18,971 bases of DNA, taken from assembly GCA_031290325.1 (NCBI GenBank), contig JAITNU010000226.1, forward strand, positions 1 to 18,971, read 5' to 3'. Numbering within the stretch: the first letter of the stretch is position 1; every line of letters starts with the position of its first letter. The notes beneath the pieces were generated by a model that worked only from the letters and a program-made list of their open reading frames with translations, was not told the origin of the DNA and did not search any database. This document shows positions 6,618 to 14,469 of the stretch, piece by piece. Made by a program: the position numbers and the translations under genes. Source of the stretch: Treponema sp. (GTDB lineage Bacteria; Spirochaetota; Spirochaetia; Treponematales; Breznakiellaceae).

Positions 6618-7367
6618 TTATATAAGGGTAAATCGCTTCAAAAACGCCTTGGTCCGTTCCTGTTGGGGATGGTCAATGACCTCCACCGCAGGGCCGGATT
6701 CAATGAAGGAGCCGCCGTCCATGAAGAGGACCCGGTCAGCCACATCCCGTGCAAAGGCCATTTCATGGGTTACAATCACCATGGTCATCTTTTCCGCCGC
6801 AAGGGTGCGGATAACCTTGAGGATCTCAGCGGTCAGTTCCGGGTCCAGGGCGCTGGTGGGTTCGTCAAAGAAGAGCACCTGGGGATCCAGGGCAAGGGCA
6901 CGGGCTATGGAAACCCGCTGCTGCTGGCCCCCGGATAATTCGCAGGGATAACTGGCCGCTTTGTCGGTAAGCCCCATCTTGGCAAGAAGGGCCATAGCCC
7001 GCGCTTCGGCGTCCTGCTTGTTCCGGCGCAACACCCGAATCTGGGCTTCCGTGATATTCCGCATCACCGAGAAATGGGGAAAGAGGTTGAAATTCTGAAA
7101 CACCAGCCCCACCTTGAGACAAACCCGGCGGAGCACTTCCGGCGGTGCGTAGACACCGTCCTGCACCATCACCGAATCGGCCAGGGTAATGCTGCCCTGG
7201 TCGATCAGTTCCAGATGGGTTATGGCCCGCAGCAAGGTGGATTTTCCCGATCCTGAGGGGCCGATAATGGCCACCACTTCACCTTGCTCCACGGCAAAGG
7301 AGAGGCTGTTGAGTACCAGGAGGTTCCCAAAGGATTTGGAAAGCCCTTCGACCTTGATTATTTCCAT
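6618..7367 (-). CDS. Polar amino-acid ABC transporter, ATP-binding protein
   Basis: This is the ATPase of a PAAT-family importer (GlnQ/HisP type), 249 residues. Walker A GPSGSGKST is at 36-44, the Q-loop near Q91, the signature LSGGQ at 144-148, Walker B VLFFDEP at 164-170 and the switch H201 in VTHEM. The start has a ribosome-binding site AAGGGG 5 nt upstream. It is the third gene after the binding protein and the permease, so the operon is complete with a single permease type. The exact amino acid cannot be read from the sequence. Its TAA (6618-6620) touches the TAA of leuA (6615-6617), leaving no room for a terminator outside coding sequence. Confidence 0.93.
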   Translation of the reverse strand: MEIIKVEGLSKSFGNLLVLNSLSFAVEQGEVVAIIGPSGSGKSTLLRAITHLELIDQGSITLADSVMVQDGVYAPPEVLRRVCLKVGLVFQNFNLFPHFSVMRNITEAQIRVLRRNKQDAEARAMALLAKMGLTDKAASYPCELSGGQQQRVSIARALALDPQVLFFDEPTSALDPELTAEILKVIRTLAAEKMTMVIVTHEMAFARDVADRVLFMDGGSFIESGPAVEVIDHPQQERTKAFLKRFTLI

Positions 7368-7382
7368 GGGGTTCCCCTTAGT

Positions 7383-8084
7383 TTAGGAATAGTAGGACAG
7401 CTTTTTTTCATACCAGGCGAACACCAGGGAAACTATCCAGTTCATCACAAAATAGAAGACCCCGGCGATAAAAATCGGCATAGTGGAGAATTCCCGGGCC
7501 GCCGCGTTCTGGGCCACGTGGAACAGCTCCGCAACCCCGATGGTCTGGGCAAGGGCGGTGTCCTTAACCAGGGTAATCACCTCGTTGCCCGTGGCTGGTA
7601 AGATCCGTTTGATAACCTGGGGCAGGATGATCCGCCCAAAGGTCTGGGAACCGGTGAAACCCAGGACCTTGGCCGCTTCATACTGGCCTTTGGCAATGGA
7701 CGCTATCCCGCCCCGGTAAATCTCGGCAAAGTAGGCCGCGTAATTCAGCACAAAGGCAATGACCACTGCGGTAAACCGGTTGTAGGACAGCACAAACTTG
7801 ACCCCCTGCCAGAACCCCGGCGCAGGGATAACCGTACTGAGGTTGTCGTTGAGGAACTTGTAGAGGTACTTGGGGGCAAAGTAGATAAAAATGAGCTGCA
7901 AAATAAGGGGCGTTCCGCGCATGATCTGGAGGTACAGATTGATGATGTTGCGGAGCGCCCAGTTTTTCGACATACGCCCCAGAGCTATCGGCATGGCCAG
8001 GGGAAGGGAAAAGAGCAGGGTCAGAAAGAACACCTCCAGGGATATTCCCGCCCCCTGAAGCATGATGCCGAGCATTTGGGTCAT
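7383..8084 (-). CDS. Polar amino-acid ABC transporter, permease
   Basis: This inner-membrane channel subunit of the HisM/GlnP type has 233 residues. Hydrophobic segments lie at about 10-30, 48-70, 100-120 and 200-222. The cytoplasmic EAA loop, which contacts the ATPase, reads YEAAKVLGFTGSQTFGRIILPQ (here EAAxxLG, residues near 136-157). It starts 6 nt after the binding-protein stop without a clear ribosome-binding site, and another in-frame ATG lies 3 codons in, so the exact start is uncertain. With only one permease gene it probably forms a homodimer. Confidence 0.92.
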   Translation of the reverse strand: MTQMLGIMLQGAGISLEVFFLTLLFSLPLAMPIALGRMSKNWALRNIINLYLQIMRGTPLILQLIFIYFAPKYLYKFLNDNLSTVIPAPGFWQGVKFVLSYNRFTAVVIAFVLNYAAYFAEIYRGGIASIAKGQYEAAKVLGFTGSQTFGRIILPQVIKRILPATGNEVITLVKDTALAQTIGVAELFHVAQNAAAREFSTMPIFIAGVFYFVMNWIVSLVFAWYEKKLSYYS

Positions 8085-8090
8085 GGGCGC

Positions 8091-8921
8091 TTATTTACCA
8101 ATGATGGAAATATCAGTGCCAAACCATGTGGTGGTGATCTGGGCAAGGGTTCCGTCCCTGGCCATGGCTTCCAGGGTTTCCCAGACTTTGTTCGCCAGGG
8201 CGAGGTCCCCTTTCCTGAATCCAATACCGAATTCCTCGGCCCCCAGGGTTTCCTCCAGAATGCGGAAGGCTTTCCCGGACCGGTTGATGTTGTCGTTGGC
8301 CACCACGAGATCGATGATGATCGCGTCGACGCCACCTACATCCAGGTCCATCAGGGCGGTGAGGTAATCCTTGTATTCAATCACCTCGGCAAGGCTTGCC
8401 TTAAAATCCGGCGCTTCCTCCAGGGCATCCACCGAGGAAGACCCTGCCTGTAGTCCCCCTTTCTTTCCCGACAGGTCCGCCAGGGTCGTGTAGGGCGCGT
8501 CGGCCTTGACCACTATCACCTGGGCGTTTTTCAGATAGGGCCTGGTGAAGGTCAGAGCCTGCTTCCGTTCTTCGGTGATGGTAAAGCCGTTCCAGATACA
8601 GTCGATTTCCCCGGTTGCCAGTTCCTGCTCCTTGGCGTTCCAGTCAATGGGCTGGGGCGCCAGTTCAATACCCAGCCGGAAACAGACTTCCCGGGCGAGG
8701 TCAATGTCGTACCCCACGATCTCGTTGGCTTCATTGCGGAACCCCATGGGCGGGAAAGAATCGTCCAGTCCCAGGACCAATTTTTTCTTGGCCAACACGT
8801 TTTCGAGGGACTTATCGGTTGAGGTCGCCACATCAGATTTTGCCCCCTCCTTCTTAGCCCCGGCAAACACACCACTTACCGCGAACAGCACACAGCAGGC
8901 CGCGATCACACATCGTTTCAT
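8091..8921 (-). CDS. Polar amino-acid ABC transporter, substrate-binding protein
   Basis: This periplasmic receptor of the SBP_bac_3 family has 276 residues. It has an N-terminal signal peptide with a likely signal peptidase I site after GVFA (about residue 20). There is no lipobox cysteine at the cleavage region, so it should be soluble in the periplasm. The family pattern is clear: LVLGLDDSFPPMGF near 48-61, GYDIDLAREV near 70-79 and the hinge-side GEIDCIWNGFT near 104-114. The ribosome-binding site AAAGGAG is well placed before the ATG. It is first in the operon and is normally the most abundantly made component. Ligand identity is not readable from the sequence. Confidence 0.93.
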   Translation of the reverse strand: MKRCVIAACCVLFAVSGVFAGAKKEGAKSDVATSTDKSLENVLAKKKLVLGLDDSFPPMGFRNEANEIVGYDIDLAREVCFRLGIELAPQPIDWNAKEQELATGEIDCIWNGFTITEERKQALTFTRPYLKNAQVIVVKADAPYTTLADLSGKKGGLQAGSSSVDALEEAPDFKASLAEVIEYKDYLTALMDLDVGGVDAIIIDLVVANDNINRSGKAFRILEETLGAEEFGIGFRKGDLALANKVWETLEAMARDGTLAQITTTWFGTDISIIGK

Positions 8922-8955
8922 TACTTACTCCTTTAGGATAAAAATTATCTTAGGT

Positions 8956-8985
8956 ATAATAATGCATTTTCAAGGAAAAAGGCAA
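8956..8985 (-). promoter_or_regulatory. Possible promoter of the amino-acid ABC operon
   Basis: On the minus strand TTGCCT (8985-8980) and TATTAT (8961-8956) are 18 bp apart, about 35 bp before the binding-protein ATG. The match is moderate. Confidence 0.4.
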
Positions 8986-9108
8986 GGGGGGAATCCACTG
9001 GATAGCCGGTTCGCGGAATGTCGGAAAAAGACCCAGCTTGATTTCATTGATAAACAACTCACTTTATATCACCATAAGCCGGCTTCCCCTGACCCGGATT
9101 TTTCTAGT

Positions 9109-10563
9109 TCATACGCAGCCTTCTGTTTGATGGAGTTCGAGCGCCTTCCGCAGCTCCTTTTGGTCAATCCCCCAATTCCGGCCAAAGCGCAGTAACAGCC
9201 AATCCGACAGTTCCATAAAACGGCTGAATATGGCTTCCCCCTCGGGGAACAGCCCCAGGTCCGCGAAGGCCCTCCGGTTGACGATGAGTTCCCAGAAACG
9301 GGCGAAGTTTTTTATCCGGTCCAGGTCCCGGATCGAAAGGGCTGCGGTTTCCAGGACCTCGTAGGGCGGGTCCGAAGCATAGCGCATCCCAAAGGCGTCG
9401 CTGTGCCGGGTAATCGGCGTGCCGGGGAGGTATTTTAAGATCCCCAGTTGAATCTCCGTGGGCCGCACCTCCCAGAGACGATCAAAGCCAACGGCAAAGG
9501 AGACCATATCTTCCCCTGGTAATCCAGCGATCAAGTCAGCATGTACTATCGCCTTGGTTTCCCGCCCCAGAAATGCGAGGACCTCCAGTTCCCCTTCTGG
9601 ATCACTGGGCCGTCCGATGAGGGCCGCTGTGTGGGGATTGAAGGTCTGAATCCCCACTTCCACCCGCAATGATCCGGCAGGGAAGCGGCAAAGGAGTTCC
9701 CGCAGTTCCAGGGGAAACCGGGCGGGAACCATCTCAAAGTGAACATACATTTCCGGTTTCAGGTGATCCAGCAAAAACTCCATGATCCCCTGGCAACGCT
9801 TAAGGCTCAGATTGAAGGTACGGTCCAAAAATTTGAAGGACCGTGCCCCCCGGCGGATGAGTTCCTCTATTTCCCCCAGGAAGGGTTCCAGGGGAAATTC
9901 CCGGACCCTTGGTTCGGCATCCCCGTGCCTGGAACTCAGACAAAACTCACACCCAAAGGGGCAGCCCCGGGAGGCTTCTATATAGGTCAGTTTACGGCAA
10001 AGGTCTTCTTCGGTATACAGCCGGTACCCCGGATCAATGGACGCGGTATCCACGATATGGGCCTCAATGAACTTGCCGTGAACTCCCTTCACCGGCGGCA
10101 GGGTTTTGATACCTTCGGTCCAGTCCTGTGCGCTGCTATCTGAAGCTCCGCCATAGGCCACATTGTTTCCCAGCAATAATCCACACAAATCCCGGAATAC
10201 CAGTTCCCCTTCACCATGGACCACCCAATCAGCATGGCGGATAAGCGCCGATTCCGCTGGCAGGTACGACGCTTCCGGCCCGCCCAGGATGATCACCGGC
10301 CTTGACGCCCTACCCCAGGCTTTGTTCAGGGCCTCCAGCAGTTCCACAGTCGCCTTATGGTTCCAGATAGAAACTGAGAAGGCCAGAATCCGGGGGGCAG
10401 CCCCAAGGATGGGACCGGTTTTTTCAGCCAGGGGCTGCCGCAGGGCGAATTCCAGGATTGCGGCACGGTTTTCGTAATCCTCCAGATTCGCTTTGAGGAG
10501 ACGGAGCGCCAGGGAGGGGTGTATCCATTTAGCGTTAATGGTGGCAAGGACTATATCAGGCAC
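9109..10563 (-). CDS. B12-binding-domain radical SAM protein (DUF4080-type)
   Basis: This 484-residue cytoplasmic enzyme has an N-terminal cobalamin-binding-like domain (about 1-130) that starts with LATINAKWIHPSLALRLL and contains GGPEAS at 94-99. A radical SAM barrel follows, whose cluster motif C201-x3-C205-x2-C208 (RGCPFGCEFC) binds a 4Fe-4S cluster and S-adenosylmethionine. The C-terminal region resembles DUF4080. The N-terminal ATINAKxxHxSLALR pattern is what I recall of that family, whose substrate is not established. The start overlaps the 3' end of the upstream nucleotidase gene by 8 nt, so the two are co-expressed. No conserved cobalamin-ligand DxHxxG motif is visible, so B12 may not be bound base-off. 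Confidence 0.85.
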   Translation of the reverse strand: MPDIVLATINAKWIHPSLALRLLKANLEDYENRAAILEFALRQPLAEKTGPILGAAPRILAFSVSIWNHKATVELLEALNKAWGRASRPVIILGGPEASYLPAESALIRHADWVVHGEGELVFRDLCGLLLGNNVAYGGASDSSAQDWTEGIKTLPPVKGVHGKFIEAHIVDTASIDPGYRLYTEEDLCRKLTYIEASRGCPFGCEFCLSSRHGDAEPRVREFPLEPFLGEIEELIRRGARSFKFLDRTFNLSLKRCQGIMEFLLDHLKPEMYVHFEMVPARFPLELRELLCRFPAGSLRVEVGIQTFNPHTAALIGRPSDPEGELEVLAFLGRETKAIVHADLIAGLPGEDMVSFAVGFDRLWEVRPTEIQLGILKYLPGTPITRHSDAFGMRYASDPPYEVLETAALSIRDLDRIKNFARFWELIVNRRAFADLGLFPEGEAIFSRFMELSDWLLLRFGRNWGIDQKELRKALELHQTEGCV

Positions 10564-11182
10564 GGAAATCCGCGGCGCCGAAGAGGTCCAGGGTTCCGGT
10601 GGTCCATTCTTCCAGGGCCTCGGTCACAAGGCGCTCCACCTCCTGCCAGGAATCCGCCCGTGGGCCGGGAAGCTGCCGGTTGGTTGAATTGGTGAACACA
10701 ATGGTCCTGCACCCATGTGCTCTCAGGGGGATGATATTGGAAGGTGCATCATCAATATACATGTGAGCACCGACAGCCCCCTTATCGTTCATGAAACAGA
10801 GGTCCCAATAAGGTATGTCGTAGGAATCAAGCCAATCCACCGTTTGGGTGATAGACGCCTTGTGGGAATGTTTGAGAAAAAGCCGGTGGGTGATAATGCG
10901 GATCCGGATGCCCCGGTTAGAGAGCTTCCGCAGTACTGCCGGCGCGTCCTTGATAGGCTGCATATCCCGGAACAGGTTCCGCTGGGTTACGGCGAAACGG
11001 TGCAGCCGGTCATACCCGCCATATTCGGCAATCCCCCACTCTTCCAGCCCATAGCTTACCTCTTCAGTGAGGGATTCCAGGGGCTTATGGAGCCATTCCG
11101 CCGCGATCCGCCGCATGGCACCGTAAAAATCCCCCACCACTCCGTCAAGGTCAACCCCCAGTATAAAACTACTTTCATCCAT
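10556..11182 (-). CDS. HAD-family 5'(3')-deoxyribonucleotidase-like phosphatase
   Basis: This 208-residue soluble phosphatase resembles the NT5C/5'-nucleotidase group of the HAD superfamily, which dephosphorylates (deoxy)nucleoside monophosphates. The nucleophile motif DLDGVVGDF places D11 and D13 at the active site. The motif II threonine is in IRIITHR. The late acidic pair is in YIDDAPSNI. The frame is open to 11227, but the ATG at 11182 gives the motif at the expected N-terminal distance and has AAGGAG about 10 nt upstream. The 8-nt overlap with the radical SAM gene suggests joint expression; whether they share a pathway is unknown. Confidence 0.75.
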   Translation of the reverse strand: MDESSFILGVDLDGVVGDFYGAMRRIAAEWLHKPLESLTEEVSYGLEEWGIAEYGGYDRLHRFAVTQRNLFRDMQPIKDAPAVLRKLSNRGIRIRIITHRLFLKHSHKASITQTVDWLDSYDIPYWDLCFMNDKGAVGAHMYIDDAPSNIIPLRAHGCRTIVFTNSTNRQLPGPRADSWQEVERLVTEALEEWTTGTLDLFGAADFRA

Positions 11183-11465
11183 ACAATCAATACTCCTTAG
11201 TTTAAAACACTTAATAAGGCAGAACAACGCAGATGGCGGTCTTTCCAGTGGATAGTGCTCAATAATGCCACACTTTTTCGCCCTCCGTGACGGGCGTCTG
11301 ATTCATCCATTTTTCAGGGTGATGTCTGTATAAATAACATGCCTCATATACCTCATTTTACCTCATTCCCTGTCCGCTTGCAAACTTCCCCACCCCCATC
11401 ATATGACCGACACTTCACCCATATTGAACTTCAAGCCGTATTCGACCGGCTTGGTATTTCATGTT
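11183..11465. other. Gene-free gap between nucleotidase and PDZ pseudogene
   Basis: No convincing frame is present on either strand. A short GC hairpin (CGCCC/GGGCG near 11280-11298) and another (AAGCCG/CGGCTT near 11433-11452) are present, but neither has a proper T-tract. This gap separates the housekeeping part of the window from the export locus and is the most likely left border of the accessory region. Confidence 0.5.
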
Positions 11466-11816
11466 TTATCGTCCCTTTAGTGGTGATACGAGTGTTCGTT
11501 CATTGCCGTCTTCAAGTATTGTATACTCATCAACGGTACGATAAAATGAAGGATCAAGCAGCTCGTTCCGGGAAATTTCCTTAACAGGCTTACCGTTTAT
11601 TTTCGTGATTATAGTTCCCGGCTGCAATCCGCATATTGTATATGCGATACTGTCTTCTATGACACTCACGATACGAATGCCTGTGACAAGTGTTATAACA
11701 CATTTAGCGGTTCCCTAAAACCGTGCGGATATACCAAGTTTGACACTCACAGTACCTTCCAAAAATTCATTCCCCGCGACCCAGGGGAATTGACCGTATG
11801 CGGAACATCATATCAT
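11466..11816 (-). pseudogene. PDZ-domain protein, broken by two in-frame stop codons
   Basis: A Shine-Dalgarno-like AAGGAG (11821-11826) precedes an ATG at 11816. From there one single frame of 117 codons reaches a stop at 11466, interrupted by TGA at codon 3 and TAG at codon 34 (11715-11717). The final 82 residues have a clear PDZ pattern: GIRIVSV, GLQPGTIITKINGKPV and EISRNELL. The residues before the TAG (VSVKLGIS) could form the first PDZ strand. Each stop is one base from a tryptophan codon. It follows the TolC-like gene by 48 nt on the same strand, so it was probably the last gene of the export operon. Alternatively the segment ending in F before the TAG is the tail of a lost outer-membrane barrel protein. 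Confidence 0.6.
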
Positions 11817-11863
11817 CGTTCTCCTTCGGTGTAGTTTGTTAGATGTTTCCGACTCGTTACCCC

Positions 11864-13288
11864 CTACAAGTAAAATGATGCTAAAAAACGATACAGCCAG
11901 AGATCATCACTAAAATCTTCCAAAAGCATACCCTTTGATTGGTATTCCAGCAGGGATTGCCGGTATTCTAGCTCAGTTAATGCGCCCCGGTCAAACATCA
12001 GTTTGTCGTCTTGCATGTTTTTTTCCTCATCTTGAATAATGACCCTAAGCCGGGCAAGGTGATCTTCCAATTGCTGGATTATGGCGGTATTCTGAATAAT
12101 TTCTTTTTTCTTACCAGTGTAGATGCTTTGCAATAATTCGTCCAAAGCATTTTGCGACAGTTGATAGGTTAGATTATTCTTTTTATTGAGAGGAGAAAAC
12201 AAGCTCGATACATCAACGCTTACCGTGAAAGACCAGTTGTTGAGTATATTGTCGTCAAAATTTTCTTTTTTCCATGCATCCCTTAGAGAATCTGTCTCCT
12301 GTACTGGTAACTTAAATGATGTTCCAAACTCAAATTTGATTAAAGGAGCGTTACTCTGTCTACTGATAAGTCTATCAATACGAAGCCTTTCTTTTTGAAA
12401 CTGTATCGTTGTTTCCTCAAGTCGGTGTATGTCTTCCTTCCGCGTATTCAAAAAAATGGTTGTCCAGATAGGACTATCAAGAGCGATGAGATGTTCATCG
12501 CTGATATTATCTGCTTGGATTCCGGTCAACTGATAGAGTTCACCTTTCAGCGTGTTTATGTCCTGTTCAAGAGAAAAGAACGTCTGCTCATCTTCCCATT
12601 TATCTTTCCGTACATTCTGCAACTCTCGCCATGAAATACCCCCATTAACCTGCATGTGCCGGTATGCTATCATCATATCATCATAAAGGGCGATTCTTTC
12701 ATTGAGCATATTTCTGTTCCGTTCCACTTTTCGCAAGGCAATGTAGTTCCTTATGCAGGAAAGTAGCGCTGCTTTCACCGAACTGTTATAATCGTTTTGT
12801 GCAATACCGGTTTGCAGCGCCGCTCCCGTGGTATATGGGTTTTTACGGGTATGTATCCACCAGGGATTAAGGGATTGACCAATACCGATTTTCCCTTGTA
12901 GGTCTTGTGCAAAACCCCAGGTTTCCGGAACAATCATGTCACGGTTTAAGCCATACCCGACGGTCATATCCAGGATGGTCCCTGTGGGCAAGGGAGAAGA
13001 AAAAACAAGGGATGTTGTATTTGAAGCCGCCAGATCGTCAAAGGTATCATGTTCATAAGGATAGGTGAGATCATTGTTCAGTATGAGCGACGGTTTCCAC
13101 CATTGCAAATAGCGGTACTGTTGTTCGACTAAGGCGGTTTTATAGTTTTTTCTCGCGTTAATGATCCCGCTATCCACGCCGAGGGAGTCAAGCAGGATTT
13201 CAAGGGTGTTCGACGGTTCATCTGCCGATAGAAACAGCATGGAGAGAGCAAAAAACAGGATCAGTATCAGACTTCGATTTACTCTCAT
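11864..13288 (-). CDS. TolC-family outer-membrane efflux protein
   Basis: This 474-residue outer-membrane channel has an N-terminal signal peptide (about 1-23, hydrophobic LILILFFALSMLFL). The rest is the long helical, glutamine- and leucine-rich architecture of the outer-membrane efflux family. Helical stretches lie near 135-245 and 290-330, with a second repeat near 360-460 (LSQNALDELLQSIY, LEDHLARLRVIIQ). Its ATG overlaps the stop of the HlyD-type gene by 4 nt (ATGA). With that adaptor and the PCAT transporter it completes a tripartite path across both membranes. Sequence similarity to E. coli TolC is remote; the call rests on architecture and context. Confidence 0.82.
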   Translation of the reverse strand: MRVNRSLILILFFALSMLFLSADEPSNTLEILLDSLGVDSGIINARKNYKTALVEQQYRYLQWWKPSLILNNDLTYPYEHDTFDDLAASNTTSLVFSSPLPTGTILDMTVGYGLNRDMIVPETWGFAQDLQGKIGIGQSLNPWWIHTRKNPYTTGAALQTGIAQNDYNSSVKAALLSCIRNYIALRKVERNRNMLNERIALYDDMMIAYRHMQVNGGISWRELQNVRKDKWEDEQTFFSLEQDINTLKGELYQLTGIQADNISDEHLIALDSPIWTTIFLNTRKEDIHRLEETTIQFQKERLRIDRLISRQSNAPLIKFEFGTSFKLPVQETDSLRDAWKKENFDDNILNNWSFTVSVDVSSLFSPLNKKNNLTYQLSQNALDELLQSIYTGKKKEIIQNTAIIQQLEDHLARLRVIIQDEEKNMQDDKLMFDRGALTELEYRQSLLEYQSKGMLLEDFSDDLWLYRFLASFYL

Positions 13289-14469
13289 TTTTTTTCTTCA
13301 CTTAATGCATTCATGGTATAGGACTCATTGATAAAATCAAGTTTTTTAAGGATCATCCGCATAACAGTATCCTGATCGATGATAACCCGCCCCATGGCGC
13401 CAATGCCTGGACGCAAATTTATTTTATCACCTTTAGGCGAAACCAGCCAGGGTTCTCTAATGTTTGCTTCCACAATGAACGTGGGATTTGAGTCGGGACC
13501 TACTATATAATCCGCGGGAATTAAGCTGATCTCCGCCTCAATTTTACCGAACTTTGAGGGCGGAAGACCAGGAAAACGCAGGGTGGCTTTTTGTCCAATT
13601 TTCACCTGGGCAATATACGCCGGATCTATATACAATTCGGCTTTCAGGCTTTCCGTGTCATCGGGCACAATCGTGATAATTTCTTCTCCGGGCAAGAGAT
13701 AGTCACCAATATTGAGTTTACGGAACTCGTTTATCCTGCCGGATATGGGAGCGTGAAACGTGGCATTCCGTATGTTCCGTTCCAGATCGGACAGGCGGCG
13801 TTCAAGGGTTTCCTTGTTTTGCATCAGGTTTTTTAAACCGTTCATAGCTTCAATCATCTGATTGTTTTTCCACAAAGAAAATTGCAATTCCGCCTGTGCT
13901 AGTTCCCGGGACATATCTTCAAAACGCTGTTTAACCGAAAGGGTATCGGGCAGGGACCCTTCCCGTTCCAGCTTTATCCGCAATTCTTCAATTTGTCCCA
14001 GCAGGCGGCGGTGTTCAATAAGATACACTTCTGAATGAATATAGGCTTCCTCGTTTTTCACGGCAGCGCTGTTTTTACCTTGCCGGATGGTTTTAAGCAG
14101 CGTATTATAGAGCAAGATATTGTCTTCGACCCGCACCATGAGTTTCTTTGAGTTGTCCAGTTCCAGCGTATCCGCCGATACATCTACTTGTAAAAGCAAA
14201 TCCCCTTCATTAACATATCCATCATGTACATAGTTTTTCTTCAGTACTTCACCGCCAGAGAGCGCTTTGATGATTGAAATTGCCGCTGAGGGACGCAAAA
14301 GCGCGGTTGCTTTTACCACATCATCCATTTGGGCAATAAGCGCCCATATAACAGCAATGCTTAATATACCTGCCAGGGTAATAATGAATGAACTCACCGC
14401 CCGGGACGGGCGGAGCATGAAAAACTGATACCCCTGGTGAAATTCGGCCATATCGACGAACCGCATCAT
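13285..14469 (-). CDS. HlyD-family periplasmic adaptor of peptide exporter
   Basis: This membrane-fusion protein links the inner-membrane ABC exporter to the TolC-like channel. It has 394 residues from the chosen start. It has a short cytoplasmic tail, one membrane segment at about 26-47, then a biotinyl-lipoyl half-motif (ALSGGEVLKKNYVHDGYVNEGDLLLQVD). A long helical hairpin at about 110-235 is followed by the second lipoyl half (NATFHAPISGRINEF, LNIGDYLLPGEEIITIVP) and a beta-barrel domain. The frame opens at 14487, but the ATG at 14469 gives a 4-nt overlap with the PCAT stop, matching the HlyD-TolC junction, and follows GGAGGG. It belongs with bacteriocin/microcin adaptors of the CvaA type by context. 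Confidence 0.9.
   Translation of the reverse strand: MMRFVDMAEFHQGYQFFMLRPSRAVSSFIITLAGILSIAVIWALIAQMDDVVKATALLRPSAAISIIKALSGGEVLKKNYVHDGYVNEGDLLLQVDVSADTLELDNSKKLMVRVEDNILLYNTLLKTIRQGKNSAAVKNEEAYIHSEVYLIEHRRLLGQIEELRIKLEREGSLPDTLSVKQRFEDMSRELAQAELQFSLWKNNQMIEAMNGLKNLMQNKETLERRLSDLERNIRNATFHAPISGRINEFRKLNIGDYLLPGEEIITIVPDDTESLKAELYIDPAYIAQVKIGQKATLRFPGLPPSKFGKIEAEISLIPADYIVGPDSNPTFIVEANIREPWLVSPKGDKINLRPGIGAMGRVIIDQDTVMRMILKKLDFINESYTMNALSEEKK

Noticed and set aside
9060..9108. Possible terminator after the radical SAM gene (AAGCCGGCTT palindrome)
   Set aside because: The palindrome has no loop and no T-tract follows it on the minus strand.
11306..11345. GGTGATGTCTG sequence resembling an IS1 end
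   Set aside because: No matching inverted partner was found nearby and no transposase sequence adjoins it.
11339..11584. 81-codon plus-strand frame
   Set aside because: It overlaps the PDZ pseudogene antisense, has no ribosome-binding site and shows no recognisable pattern.
11466..11816. Recoding of TGA as selenocysteine and TAG as pyrrolysine in the PDZ frame
   Set aside because: It would need two different recoding systems in one short gene, and no SECIS-like hairpin is evident just after the TGA; decay is simpler.
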